From Pulveribacter suum (lineage in GTDB: Bacteria; Pseudomonadota; Gammaproteobacteria; Burkholderiales; Burkholderiaceae_C), in NCBI RefSeq assembly GCF_003013695.1, contig NZ_CP027792.1, positions 1,694,501 through 1,758,500 of the forward strand: a stretch of 64,000 nt of DNA, given 5' to 3'. Numbering within the stretch: position 1 is the first letter of the stretch; each line of letters begins with the position of its first letter. The notes below the pieces were generated by a model. The model did not search any database. It had not been told where the DNA came from and saw nothing but the letters and a program-made list of their open reading frames with translations. Shown piece after piece: positions 16,999 to 26,744 of this stretch. Both the position numbers and the translations under genes were made by a program.

Positions 16999-17886
16999 AT
17001 GACGACGCTGACGCTGGCGAGCCCGCCAGGTGGGGCCCGGCCTGACGCGCCGCGCCGGCGCAAGGGCCGGCGCGTGCTGCCCGGCTTCGGCCTGACGCTG
17101 GGCTACACCCTGTTCTACCTGAGCATCATCGTGCTCATCCCGCTGCTGGCGCTGGTGGTCAAGAGCTTCTCGCTCACCTGGCCCCAGTTCTGGGAGGCCG
17201 TGGCCGCGCCGCGCGTGCTGGCCTCCTACCGGCTCACCTTCGGCGCCTCTTTCATCGCCGCCTGCGTGAACCTGGTTTTCGGCCTGCTGATCGCCTGGGT
17301 GCTGGTGCGCTACCAGTTCCCTGGCAAGAAGCTGGTGGACGCGCTGGTGGACCTGCCCTTTGCCCTGCCCACGGCCGTCGCCGGCATCTCGCTCACGGCG
17401 CTGCTGGCGGGCAATGGCTGGGTCGGACAGTACCTGGAGCCGCTGGGCATCCAGCTGGCCTTCAACCCCAACGGGGTGGTGATCGCGCTGATCTTCATCG
17501 GCCTGCCCTTCGTGGTGCGCACGGTGCAGCCGGTGCTGGAAGACACCGAAAAGGAGCTGGAAGAAGCGGCCACCAGCCTGGGCGCCACGCGCTGGCAGAT
17601 CTTTCGCCACGTCATCTTCCCGGCCATCCTGCCGGCGCTGCTGACCGGCTTCGCCATGGCGTTCGCACGCGCGATCGGCGAGTACGGCTCGGTCATCTTC
17701 ATCGCCGGCAACATGCCCATGGTCTCCGAGATCACGCCCCTGATCATCATCGGCAAGCTGGAGCAGTACGACTACGCCGGCGCCACGGCGGTGGCCGTGG
17801 TCATGCTGGTCATCTCGTTTGCCATGCTGCTGGTCATCAACGCACTGCAGGCCTGGCAGCGCAAGCGCTCGGGGATGCCGGCATGA
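16999..17886 (+). CDS. cysT: Sulfate ABC transporter permease CysT (CysU)
   Basis: The 295-residue inner-membrane permease has six hydrophobic segments. The EAA loop is [26 protein letters not shown], and CysT-type segments are [18 protein letters not shown] and [19 protein letters not shown] basic N-terminal tail of about 30 residues precedes the first helix. The stop overlaps the cysW start by four bases. Confidence 0.95.
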   Translation: MTTLTLASPPGGARPDAPRRRKGRRVLPGFGLTLGYTLFYLSIIVLIPLLALVVKSFSLTWPQFWEAVAAPRVLASYRLTFGASFIAACVNLVFGLLIAWVLVRYQFPGKKLVDALVDLPFALPTAVAGISLTALLAGNGWVGQYLEPLGIQLAFNPNGVVIALIFIGLPFVVRTVQPVLEDTEKELEEAATSLGATRWQIFRHVIFPAILPALLTGFAMAFARAIGEYGSVIFIAGNMPMVSEITPLIIIGKLEQYDYAGATAVAVVMLVISFAMLLVINALQAWQRKRSGMPA

Positions 17887-18791
17887 GCGGCGGAGCCTCT
17901 CCCGCCACGCGCCGCGCCCGGGCCGGCACCACCGAGGCGCCCTGGGTGCGCCGCGTGCTGATCGGCGTTGCGCTGGTCTTTTTGCTGCTGTTCCTGGTGC
18001 TGCCGCTGGCCGCCGTGTTCACCGAGGCGCTGCGCAAGGGGCTGGATGCGTATCTTGCCGGCCTGCGCGAGCCCGATGCCTGGTCCGCCATCCGCCTGAC
18101 TTTGATCACCGCGGCCATCGCCGTGCCGTTGAACCTGGTGTTCGGCGTGGCGGCGGCCTGGTGCATTGCCAAGTTCGAGTTCCGCGGCAAGGCCTTTCTG
18201 ACCACGCTGATCGACCTGCCGTTTTCCATCTCGCCAGTGGTCGCCGGCCTGATGTACGTGCTGGTCTTCGGCGCCAACGGCTGGCTGGGCCCCTGGCTGG
18301 CGGAGCACGACATCAAGATCGTCTTCGCCGTGCCGGGCATCGTGCTGGCCACCGTGTTCGTCACCTTCCCCTTCATCGCGCGCGAATTGATCCCGCTGAT
18401 GCAGGCGCAGGGCAACGACGAGGAGCAGGCCGCCGTGGTGCTGGGCGCCAGCGGCTGGCAGACCTTTCGCCACGTGACGCTGCCCAACATCAAGTGGGGC
18501 CTGCTGTACGGGGTGATCCTCTGCAACGCGCGCGCCATGGGCGAGTTCGGCGCGGTGTCGGTGGTCTCGGGCCACATCCGCGGGCAGACCAACACCATCC
18601 CGCTGCACGTGGAAATTCTCTACAACGAGTACCAGTCGGTCGCGGCGTTCGCCGCCGCCTCGCTGCTGGCCCTGCTGGCCCTGGTCACGCTGGTCATCAA
18701 GACGGTGGCCGAGTGGAAGAGCGAGCAGGAGCGCAAGGCCGCTGCCGCCTTGCCCCCGGAGCGGCCCCAAGCCGCGCCAGCACTGCGCTGA
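17883..18791 (+). CDS. cysW: Sulfate ABC transporter permease CysW
   Basis: The 302-residue second permease subunit pairs with CysT. Diagnostic segments are [20 protein letters not shown], the EAA-like loop [31 protein letters not shown] and [32 protein letters not shown]. It begins at ATG 17883 overlapping the cysT stop (ATGA) and ends 13 bases before cysA. Confidence 0.95.
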   Translation: MSGGASPATRRARAGTTEAPWVRRVLIGVALVFLLLFLVLPLAAVFTEALRKGLDAYLAGLREPDAWSAIRLTLITAAIAVPLNLVFGVAAAWCIAKFEFRGKAFLTTLIDLPFSISPVVAGLMYVLVFGANGWLGPWLAEHDIKIVFAVPGIVLATVFVTFPFIARELIPLMQAQGNDEEQAAVVLGASGWQTFRHVTLPNIKWGLLYGVILCNARAMGEFGAVSVVSGHIRGQTNTIPLHVEILYNEYQSVAAFAAASLLALLALVTLVIKTVAEWKSEQERKAAAALPPERPQAAPALR

Positions 18792-18804
18792 AAGCTATTG
18801 ATTT

Positions 18805-19932
18805 ATGAGCATCGAAATTCGCAACGTCAGCAAGCGGTTCGGCGGCTTCCAGGCGCTGCAGGGCGTCAACCTGGACATCCGCTCCGGCGAACTCATCGCG
18901 CTGCTGGGGCCGTCGGGCTGCGGCAAGACCACTCTGCTGCGCATCATCGCCGGCCTGGAGACGCCCGACGCGGGCAGCATCCACTTCGCTGGCGCAGACA
19001 CCACCGACGTGCACGTGCGCGAGCGCGGCGTGGGCTTCGTCTTCCAGCACTACGCGCTGTTTCGGCACATGACGGTGTTCGACAACGTGGCCTTCGGCCT
19101 GCGCATGAAGCCGCGCAAGGAGCGGCCCGCCGAGAGCGTCATCCGCCAGAAGGTCATGGACCTCTTGAAGCTGGTGCAGCTGGACTGGATCGCCGATCGC
19201 TATCCGTCCCAGCTGTCGGGCGGCCAGCGCCAGCGCATCGCCCTGGCGCGCGCGCTGGCGGTGGCACCGCAGGTGCTGCTGCTGGACGAGCCCTTCGGCG
19301 CGCTGGACGCCAAGGTCAGGAAGGAGTTGCGCCGCTGGCTGCGCCGCCTGCACGACGAGCTGCACGTGACCAGCATCTTCGTGACGCACGACCAGGAGGA
19401 AGCGCTGGAGGTGGCCGACCGCGTGGTCGTCATCAACCAGGGCCGCATCGAGCAGGAAGGCACGCCGCGCGAGGTCTGGGACAACCCGGCCAGCCCGTTC
19501 GTCTATGGCTTTCTGGGCGACGTGAACCTGTTCAAGGGCCGCGCCGCCGGCGGGCGCATCCACCTGGACGACGGCATGCAGCTGGACAGCAGCGAGGCCG
19601 CCGGCGCCGAGGGCTCGGCCGCCTTTGCCTATGTGCGGCCGCACGATCTGGATGTGCAGCGCTACTCCCCCGGCCAGGCGCTGGACGCCGAGGGCCGGCC
19701 CAGCGGCATCGTCGCGCAGCTGGCGCGCGCCATCGTTGTGGGGCCGATCGCGCGGCTGGAACTTATCCCCGAAGGCAGCCACCAATCGGCGGACAATGCG
19801 CAATCTGACGCGCTGATCGAGGCGCAAATCCCCGCGCAGCAGTTCCACGATATGGGCCTGCGCGAAGGCGAGACGCTGGTGGTGACGCCGCGGCGCGCCA
19901 AGGTGTTCCTCGACCAGGCTGCCGGCATCTGA
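18805..19932 (+). CDS. cysA: Sulfate ABC transporter ATP-binding protein CysA
   Basis: The 375-residue ATPase powers sulfate/thiosulfate uptake. It shows Walker [11 protein letters not shown]-loop [20 protein letters not shown], signature [15 protein letters not shown], Walker [21 protein letters not shown] with CysA-type continuation, and a C-terminal TOBE-like regulatory region. The four-gene sbp-cysTWA operon is complete. Confidence 0.96.
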   Translation: MSIEIRNVSKRFGGFQALQGVNLDIRSGELIALLGPSGCGKTTLLRIIAGLETPDAGSIHFAGADTTDVHVRERGVGFVFQHYALFRHMTVFDNVAFGLRMKPRKERPAESVIRQKVMDLLKLVQLDWIADRYPSQLSGGQRQRIALARALAVAPQVLLLDEPFGALDAKVRKELRRWLRRLHDELHVTSIFVTHDQEEALEVADRVVVINQGRIEQEGTPREVWDNPASPFVYGFLGDVNLFKGRAAGGRIHLDDGMQLDSSEAAGAEGSAAFAYVRPHDLDVQRYSPGQALDAEGRPSGIVAQLARAIVVGPIARLELIPEGSHQSADNAQSDALIEAQIPAQQFHDMGLREGETLVVTPRRAKVFLDQAAGI

Positions 19933-20023
19933 GCGTTCTTTCTTCTTGTCTTCAGCAGGAGTGAAAGGCGCCGCGGCCGGCCCGTGCGTCCACCCTCCAA
20001 CGACAGAAAGAACAAGCTCCCTC

Positions 20024-20536
20024 ATGCTGCTCCACTGGTTCGATACGGCGCCACGCCGCCTCCTGGGCCTGATCGCCGCCGTCTGCGCAGGCTTGCTGGC
20101 CTTCGGCATGTACCTGCAATACGTGGTGGGGCTGGAGCCCTGCCCGATGTGCATCGTCCAGCGGTATGCTCTTATTTTTGTAGCTGTTACCGCAGCACTG
20201 GCAAGCGCTGGAGCCCGAAAAGGCTGGTGGATGGGCTGGGCCGCGCTGGCCCTGCTGGCGGCGGGTTTCGGCGCCTTCGTGGCGGCGCGCCAAAGCTGGC
20301 TGCAGTGGTACCCGCCCGAGGTCGCCACCTGCGGGCGCGACTTCTACGGAATGATCGAGAACTATTCCCTCAGCCGCGCCATCCCCATGATCTTTCGTGG
20401 CTCGGGCGACTGCACGGCGGTGGACTGGACCTTCCTGGGCGGCTCCATCGCCAACTGGTCCTTCATCTGCTTCGTGCTCATGAGCCTGGCGCTGGTGCTG
20501 CTGCTGGCGCGCGGCGGCCGGCGCGCGGCCCGCTGA
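20024..20536 (+). CDS. dsbB: Disulfide bond formation protein DsbB
   Basis: This 170-residue inner-membrane quinone reductase reoxidises DsbA. It has four hydrophobic helices and the redox CxxC (Cys40, Cys43 in LEPCPMCIVQR) in the first periplasmic loop. The second periplasmic pair is in VATCGRDF and GSGDCTAVDWTFLGG. I chose ATG 20024, since the upstream open frame adds no conserved sequence. The segment from Tyr48 to about Lys67, which forms the second transmembrane helix, is encoded by a P1 repeat copy and is visibly less GC-rich than the rest of the gene. Confidence 0.93.
   Translation: MLLHWFDTAPRRLLGLIAAVCAGLLAFGMYLQYVVGLEPCPMCIVQRYALIFVAVTAALASAGARKGWWMGWAALALLAAGFGAFVAARQSWLQWYPPEVATCGRDFYGMIENYSLSRAIPMIFRGSGDCTAVDWTFLGGSIANWSFICFVLMSLALVLLLARGGRRAAR
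20165..20225 (+). repeat. Palindromic repeat P1, copy inside dsbB
   Basis: The copy reads TGCTCTTATTTTTG, then TAGCTGTTACCGCAGCACTG and GCAAGCGCTGGAGCCCGAAA, keeping the CAAGCGCTGGAGCCCGA tail exactly. It is translated in frame as residues 48-68, hydrophobic residues of transmembrane helix 2 followed by a short basic loop. Confidence 0.75.
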
Positions 20537-20547
20537 TCCTTCTCTTC

Positions 20548-21933
20548 CTATAGCCCGCTCGGCCAGGTCTCGGGCACCTCGCCTTCGCCGTCGTGCCAGC
20601 GCCGCTCGGGCACCAGCGGCTGCAGGGCATGGGTGCGGTCAATGTGCAGCAGCGCATCGAACTGCCCCGGCAGGCGCGTGTGAAAGTAGTGGCTGTGCCG
20701 CTCGGTATCGGGCTGGTAGATGACGCCGATGGCGCGCTGCAGGCGCTCGCGCTGCAGCAGCTGCGCCACCTGCGGCTGGTCGCGCAGAGGCAGCCACAGC
20801 CGCGCCATGCCGCTGTCGTGAAAGAGCTGCTCGAAGCTGCCAGGCAAGCCATCCCGCACGCGCTTGCGCTCGGCCGGGCCGTCCCACTCGGAGGCCGCCG
20901 TCACGCTGCCGTGGTAGGTGGACAGGCCGATCGCAACGGATTCGCGCCCCCAGCGCTCGCGTACCAGCTGGCCGACATTCCATTCGCCCTGCTGGCCCAT
21001 CTCGGTGGCGCTGGCATCGCCCAGGTGCGAGTTGTGCGCCCACACGGCCATGCGCGGCGCCGCGCCGCGCGTGGTGTGCAGGTGCTTGTCCAGCGCGGCC
21101 AGCGTCTGCACCATGTGCGTGTCGCGCAGGTTCCACGACGACACGCGCCCGCGAAACAGGGTGCGGTAGTACTCCTCGGCATTGCGCACCAGGCGGGCGT
21201 TTTGCTGGGCGTAAAAGGCTTCGTCGCGGTCGGTGCCCAGCGTGGCGCCGGTGCGGCGGTTCATCTCCAGCAGCTGCTCGATGGCCTGGTCCTCGCAGCT
21301 GGGCACGGCGCCGAAGGCCGCGGCGTAGCCATAGGCCTGGCTGTCCTCACCGCCGCGGTGGTCCAGGCAGCCGTAGCGTGCCCGGGCCCGGGCAGCGGCC
21401 TGCGGGTCCACCTGTTGCAGGTGGGCGACCACGGCGCGGATGGAGGCGTACATGCTGTACAGGTCCATGCCGAAGAAGCCCACCTGGCGCGAGGCCGGGG
21501 CGCTGCGGTTGTGCTCGCGCAGCCATTCGACGAATTCGCGCATCACGGTGTTGCGCCACATCCAGGTGGGAAAGCGCTCGAAGCCGGCCAGCGCGGCCTC
21601 GGCGTCCACGTCATCCGAGCGGCCGCGCACGTAGCGATCCACGCGCAGGGCATCGGGCCAGTCGGCCTCGGCCACCACGGCGGTGCAGCCGTGCTCGGTG
21701 ATGAGCCGGCGCGTCAGCCGCGCACGCTCCAGGTAGAACTCGTGCGTGCCGTGGCTGGCCTCGCCGATCAGCACGAAGCGCGCATCGCCAATCAGCTCCA
21801 GCAGGCCGGGCGCGGTGTCGGCGCGCTCGAAGGCACGCAGGTGGGGCCGCAGGGCATGTAGAAGGCGGGCGTCGTCCTGGAGGCCCTCGGCGCCGCCGCC
21901 CGTGCGATGTTCCTGGCGGTCCAGCAGGCTCAT
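20548..21933 (-). CDS. Erythromycin esterase family protein
   Basis: The 461-residue product belongs to the Ere/succinoglycan-biosynthesis-like hydrolase family. Motifs visible are IGEASHGTHEFYLERARLTRRLI (about residues 54-76), VVAEADWPDALRVDRYVRG, FFGMDLYSMYASIRAV and AVWAHNSHLGDASATEMGQQ, which hold the histidine and glutamate residues used in catalysis by Ere enzymes. Most family members do not act on macrolides, so resistance should not be assumed. Its ATG overlaps the stop of the phosphoribosyltransferase gene upstream (ATGA), which implies coupled translation. Confidence 0.88.
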   Translation of the reverse strand: MSLLDRQEHRTGGGAEGLQDDARLLHALRPHLRAFERADTAPGLLELIGDARFVLIGEASHGTHEFYLERARLTRRLITEHGCTAVVAEADWPDALRVDRYVRGRSDDVDAEAALAGFERFPTWMWRNTVMREFVEWLREHNRSAPASRQVGFFGMDLYSMYASIRAVVAHLQQVDPQAAARARARYGCLDHRGGEDSQAYGYAAAFGAVPSCEDQAIEQLLEMNRRTGATLGTDRDEAFYAQQNARLVRNAEEYYRTLFRGRVSSWNLRDTHMVQTLAALDKHLHTTRGAAPRMAVWAHNSHLGDASATEMGQQGEWNVGQLVRERWGRESVAIGLSTYHGSVTAASEWDGPAERKRVRDGLPGSFEQLFHDSGMARLWLPLRDQPQVAQLLQRERLQRAIGVIYQPDTERHSHYFHTRLPGQFDALLHIDRTHALQPLVPERRWHDGEGEVPETWPSGL

Positions 21934-22589
21934 GGCTGCGCTCCCGCGGTCTGCTGCTGCGCACGCTGCAGGTAGGCCAGCACCTGCTCGTCATCCAGCT
22001 GGGCAAAGTCCTGGTACCACCGGCCCACGGCGCCCAGGGGCTGGGGCTGGCGAGGGCAAATGACTTCGTCCGCCTGCGTGCGCAGCGCCTGGCAGACCTC
22101 GGGCTCGCCCACCGGCACGGCCAGCACCAGCCGCGCCGGGCCCTGCGCGCGGATGGCCTGCGCCGCGGCGCGCATGCTGGCGCCGGTGGCCACGCCGTCA
22201 TCCACCACGATCACCGTGCGCCCGGCCAGCGGGGGCAGCGGGCGCTCGCGCCGGTACAAGCGCTCGCGGCGTTCGAGCTCCAGCGTTTCTTGCTGCAGCA
22301 CGTCGTCCAGCGCCGGCCGCTGCACCTGGCCGGCATGGGGCTCCAGCACCAGCGCGCCGCCGCTGGCCAGCGCCCCCACGGCGAACTCGCGCCGTTCAGG
22401 GTGGCCGATCTTGCGCACCAGAAAAACGTCCAGCGGCAGGCCCAGCGTGTGCGTGACCTCGTAGGCCACGGGCACGCCGCCGCGCGGCAGCGCCAGCACC
22501 AGCGCGTTCGGGGCGCCGCGGTAATGCTCCAGTGCGCGTGCCAGCACCTGGCCGGCCTCGCTGCGGTCGCGGTATGTCAAAGCGTCCAT
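21930..22589 (-). CDS. Phosphoribosyltransferase domain protein
   Basis: The 219-residue type I phosphoribosyltransferase fold has the PRPP loop VIVVDDGVATGASMRAAAQAIR (about residues 123-144) and an N-terminal strand-loop LVLALPRGGVPVAYEV that is typical of the stand-alone, functionally unassigned PRTases. The first gene of a two-gene unit, it overlaps the erythromycin-esterase-like gene by four bases. Adjacent or fused pairs of these two families occur in other bacteria, so they probably act in one pathway, but the substrate is unknown. Confidence 0.88.
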   Translation of the reverse strand: MDALTYRDRSEAGQVLARALEHYRGAPNALVLALPRGGVPVAYEVTHTLGLPLDVFLVRKIGHPERREFAVGALASGGALVLEPHAGQVQRPALDDVLQQETLELERRERLYRRERPLPPLAGRTVIVVDDGVATGASMRAAAQAIRAQGPARLVLAVPVGEPEVCQALRTQADEVICPRQPQPLGAVGRWYQDFAQLDDEQVLAYLQRAQQQTAGAQP

Positions 22590-22676
22590 GGCCTTTATCT
22601 CCTTGGCCCGGACGTTACGGCGGCCCGCCTGCGTCGCCCGTGCGAGCAGCGGCCTGCGCAGGCGTAGGACGGCGGC

Positions 22677-24029
<1,353 letters not shown>

Positions 24030-24150
24030 CAAGGCAGGGCAGGCGCGCGCAAAGGGCAAAAAAGCCTGCGCGCCCCCTGGCGCCGCTGACGGGCTGGGGG
24101 CTGGGCAAGCAAGAGGGCGCAGTGTAGCGGCAGTGCGGCGGGCCTGTTCG

Positions 24151-24198
24151 CGCTATGCAAGGCATAGCTGGCAGCGCTTGCTTCAGGCCAGTTTCAAT
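24151..24198 (+). repeat. Palindromic repeat P1, first copy in the argA-acyltransferase gap
   Basis: The fragment CATAGCTGGCAGCGCTTG followed by CTTCAGGCCAGTTTCAAT matches the first half and part of the tail of P1. A second copy in the opposite orientation follows nine bases later. Together with the hexamer tandem repeat they fill the 304-base gap between the argA start (24029) and the acyltransferase stop (24334). I see no gene in that gap. Confidence 0.5.
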
Positions 24199-24207
24199 AG
24201 GATTTGT

Positions 24208-24256
24208 AGCTCAGACCAGCGCCAGTCAAGCGGCGGCAGCTATGCTTTATATAGCG
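24208..24256 (-). repeat. Palindromic repeat P1, second copy in the same gap
   Basis: CAGCGCCAGTCAAGCGGCGG then CAGCTATGCTTTATATAGCG matches the inverted P1 element. It runs directly into the GCTGCC tandem array. Confidence 0.6.
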
Positions 24257-24321
24257 CTGCCGCTGCCGCTGCCGCTGCCGCTGCCGCTGCCGCTGCCGCT
24301 GCCGCTGCCGCTGCCGCTGCC
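24256..24321. repeat. Hexanucleotide tandem repeat (GCTGCC) x 11
   Basis: Eleven perfect copies of GCTGCC lie just outside the 3' end of the acyltransferase gene, between its stop codon (24334) and argA. They are noncoding as far as I can tell. Because the unit is a multiple of three, length changes would not shift any overlapping frame. The array is a likely site of replication slippage and a strain marker. Confidence 0.97.
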
Positions 24322-24333
24322 CAGGCGCGGCGC

Positions 24334-25485
24334 TCAGCGCCCCGACATCGCCAGGTTGGCCGGCTGGCGCGCGGCCTGCTTGCCTGCCGGGCGCGGTGGC
24401 CCGCCGTCGCGCAGGCGCATGGCCCAGCGCTCCACCGTCCAGTACGACAGCGCCGCCAGCGCCGTGGACAGGGCCAGACCCAGCGCCACCGTGAGTGGCC
24501 AGGGAAGATCGGCACGCAGCCAGCGCACGATGGGGTAGTGCCACAGATAGATGCCATAGGACAGCTTGCCCACCCACACCAGCGCCGGCGTGCTCAGCAT
24601 CTCGTAGGCCGGGCCGCGCCGCTGCAGCACGGCGATCAGCACCACCACGGTGGCCAGCTCGACCACCGTCATGCCCCAGGCCAGCGCGTTCATGTCGTCC
24701 CAGCCCTGCTCCATCAGCAGCGGCACTGCCAGCACGAACCACAGGCCGTGGGACAGCCGCGCGCGCAGCGCGGTGAACCAGGCCGGCTGCTCGTGCATCA
24801 GGGCCGCCAGCAGCGCGCCCATCAAAAGGCCCGTGGCGCGGGTGTCGAAGCGAAAGAAGATCTCGTAGAACTGCTGGCCCTGCAGCACCCAGAACACGCG
24901 CCAGAGCCAGGCCAGCAGCACCAGCCCGGCCACCGGGCGCCACAACCGGCCCTTGGGAGAAAACCGCACGATCAGCATCAAAAGCGGCGGCCATACCAGG
25001 TAAAAATGCTCTTCCACCGACAACGACCACATGTGCAGCAGCGTGTCCGGGCTGTCGAAGAAGGCGATGCCGTAGTCCGCCAGGTACAGCAGCGAGACCA
25101 GCGCGTCGGAATAGATGTCCGTCAGATCGGGCCAGATGAAGGGCGCCAGCAGCACGTAGGCGGCCAAAAACAGGGCCAGTGCCGGCATCAGGCGCAACAG
25201 GCGGCGGCGATAGAAGCGCCAGTAGTCGAGCCCGCCCGTGCGCTCGCGCTCCATCAGCAGCAGCGCGGTGATCAGGAAGCCGCTGAGCACGAAGAACACG
25301 TCCACGCCGTAGAAGGCGCCATCAAACAGCGGCGCATGGGCGTGCGAGAGCACGACCAGCACGATCGCCACGGCGCGCAGGCCGTCCAGCGCCGGGTTAT
25401 AGGCCAGCGCGAAGCCGGCCGCGCCGGCCGGCTTGCGTTTCACTTCCATCCCAGACAAAGCCCGCCACCTCCTCATGAAATCCAT
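24334..25485 (-). CDS. OafA/YrhL-type membrane acyltransferase (acyltransferase 3 family)
   Basis: This 383-residue protein has about ten hydrophobic helices. The family N-terminus is LDGLRAVAIVLVVLSHAHAPLFDGAFYGVDVFFVLSGFLIT, where the His of VVLSHA and the Arg of YRRRLLRLMP are the conserved catalytic positions. LLHMWSLSVEEHFYLVWPPLL follows. Such proteins transfer acetyl or other acyl groups to surface polysaccharides or lipids, with no SGNH domain here. The start is uncertain among ATG 25485, 25476 and 25449; none has a clean ribosome-binding site. No polysaccharide genes are adjacent. Confidence 0.88.
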   Translation of the reverse strand: MDFMRRWRALSGMEVKRKPAGAAGFALAYNPALDGLRAVAIVLVVLSHAHAPLFDGAFYGVDVFFVLSGFLITALLLMERERTGGLDYWRFYRRRLLRLMPALALFLAAYVLLAPFIWPDLTDIYSDALVSLLYLADYGIAFFDSPDTLLHMWSLSVEEHFYLVWPPLLMLIVRFSPKGRLWRPVAGLVLLAWLWRVFWVLQGQQFYEIFFRFDTRATGLLMGALLAALMHEQPAWFTALRARLSHGLWFVLAVPLLMEQGWDDMNALAWGMTVVELATVVVLIAVLQRRGPAYEMLSTPALVWVGKLSYGIYLWHYPIVRWLRADLPWPLTVALGLALSTALAALSYWTVERWAMRLRDGGPPRPAGKQAARQPANLAMSGR

Positions 25486-25608
25486 CCCGGCAGGGCCGAG
25501 CCGCTGCCGACCGAGGGACGGATTGTAGGCAGGAGATCTGCGGGATTACCCGGAGCTACTGTCACCAAGGTGAGGCAGCGGTGACTTTTGTGTCCGGAGC
25601 ACCTCCAG

Positions 25609-26118
25609 CTACAGCGGCGTCAGGCCCAGCGCGAAGACCGAATTGGGCACCTGCGGCGCCGGTGTCTGGCGCGCCGGCCGGGCCTTGCTGCGCGCTGGCG
25701 GGCTGACCACGGCCGGCGAACGCGCGGCCACGTGGTGCGCCAGCAGGTCGGCCACGGTGATGGATTGCAGGTAGTCCATGACGCGTGACTGAAAGCTGGC
25801 CCAGAGCTCGGACGTCATGTCCTCGCCGCTACCGGTGCGCGGGCTGGCGGGCGCAGCCAGGGCGGCCTCGGCGGCAGTGATGATCTGCGCCACGGTCAGC
25901 TCGCGCGGCTCGCGCGTCAGCATGTAGCCGCCGCCCGGCCCGCGCGTGCTGGTCACCAGCGCGGCGCGGCGCAGGGCGCTGAAGATGTCCTCCAGATAGG
26001 ACAGAGAAACGCCCTGGCGCGCGCTGATGGCGGGCAGGGGCACGGGCTGGCCATGCGAGTGCAGGGCCAGGTCGGTGATGGCGGTCACGGCAAGCTTGCC
26101 GCGGGTGGTCAGTCGCAT
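25609..26118 (-). CDS. Rrf2/IscR-like regulator lacking the cluster cysteines
   Basis: The 169-residue product starts like IscR: MRLTTRGKLAVTAITDLALHS, the winged helix with ISARQGVSLSYLEDIFSALRRAALV and the wing RGPGGGYML. In IscR three cysteines that bind a [2Fe-2S] cluster follow the ELTVAQII helix. Here that stretch (about residues 88-112) reads APASPRTGSGEDMTSELW, with no cysteine. The downstream dimerisation helix (SRVMDYLQSITVADLL) is intact. The protein may therefore bind DNA without a cluster or sense something else. ATG 26118 has AGGAT nine bases upstream. It lies downstream of a small exported-protein gene on the same strand. Confidence 0.85.
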   Translation of the reverse strand: MRLTTRGKLAVTAITDLALHSHGQPVPLPAISARQGVSLSYLEDIFSALRRAALVTSTRGPGGGYMLTREPRELTVAQIITAAEAALAAPASPRTGSGEDMTSELWASFQSRVMDYLQSITVADLLAHHVAARSPAVVSPPARSKARPARQTPAPQVPNSVFALGLTPL

Positions 26119-26231
26119 AGACGGATCCTGAGGAAAGAGAGTGCAAGGGGCGGCGCCCGGCGCGGGCGCTGCGAAGAAGGGCGGCAGGGGCGGGCGGCAG
26201 AGGCGGACGGCCCGGGCGGGGCCGGCGCGGC

Positions 26232-26579
26232 TCAGGCGCGCGGGGGGCGCAGCTGCCGCTGGGGCGTGCGCGATGCCAGCAGGGGGCTGCGCAGCTGGGG
26301 GCAGGGAAAGTGCGTGCCCTGCACGAGCGGTGCCGGGCGCTGGAATTGCTGGTCGTCCGGCAGGTCGATACTGCAATCGGCCGCCGTGTCGGCGGCGAAG
26401 TCGCCCGGGGCATCGGCCGCGATGGCGGCCTTCATATCGCCAAAGCCCTGGTGCTGCGCGGCGCTGCAATGCCCGGCGTGGCCGGTCGCCAGGGCGGCGG
26501 GCGGCACCGCGGCGAAGGCGGACGCGCCCGCTGCCAGCAGGAAATGCAGAGTAAAGACAGCGAGCAGCCACCGGACCAT
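26232..26579 (-). CDS. Small exported protein of unknown function
   Basis: The 115-residue product has a signal peptide (MVRWLLAVFTLHFLLAAGASAFA). A mature part of about 90 residues contains GHAGHCSAAQHQ, a later DCSIDLPDD and FPCPQL, that is three cysteines and several histidines. I chose ATG 26579, because the longer frame places 42 residues before the signal. It is followed by the Rrf2-like gene. A periplasmic metal- or redox-related role is possible from the Cys/His content, but no family is recognised. Confidence 0.5.
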   Translation of the reverse strand: MVRWLLAVFTLHFLLAAGASAFAAVPPAALATGHAGHCSAAQHQGFGDMKAAIAADAPGDFAADTAADCSIDLPDDQQFQRPAPLVQGTHFPCPQLRSPLLASRTPQRQLRPPRA

Positions 26580-26643
26580 AGGTGGCGCGATTATAGAAAG
26601 TGTCGCCAAGGGCACCGGCAGGGCCGGACAGGTGCGTGTTATC

Positions 26644-26657
26644 CCTGTATAGACAGG
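26644..26657. promoter_or_regulatory. Predicted HutC operator upstream of the hut-linked ABC transporter
   Basis: CCTGTATAGACAGG differs by one base from the palindrome CCTGTATATACAGG found before hutH. It lies 88 bases upstream of the receptor start codon at 26745, where a GntR-family HutC repressor would act. The family usually recognises TGTATATACA-like palindromes. Confidence 0.7.
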
Positions 26658-26744
26658 TAGGGGCCCGCGCGCATCATGCGCCTTCACTTCCCCTTCCTTT
26701 TTCACCTTCTTCTTTCAAACACCCACTCGATCGGGAGACAACTG

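Noticed and set aside
20548..21933. Macrolide resistance gene
   Set aside because: Family membership alone does not show resistance. The coupled phosphoribosyltransferase gene and chromosomal setting argue for a housekeeping or metabolic role.
24030..24333. Possible CRISPR or short-spacer array because of the regular repeat
   Set aside because: The repeat is a direct hexamer with no spacers and no cas genes are in the window.
24155..24538. Plus-strand frame encoding repeated Leu-Pro
   Set aside because: It is only the translation of the GCTGCC tandem array and the antisense of the acyltransferase gene.
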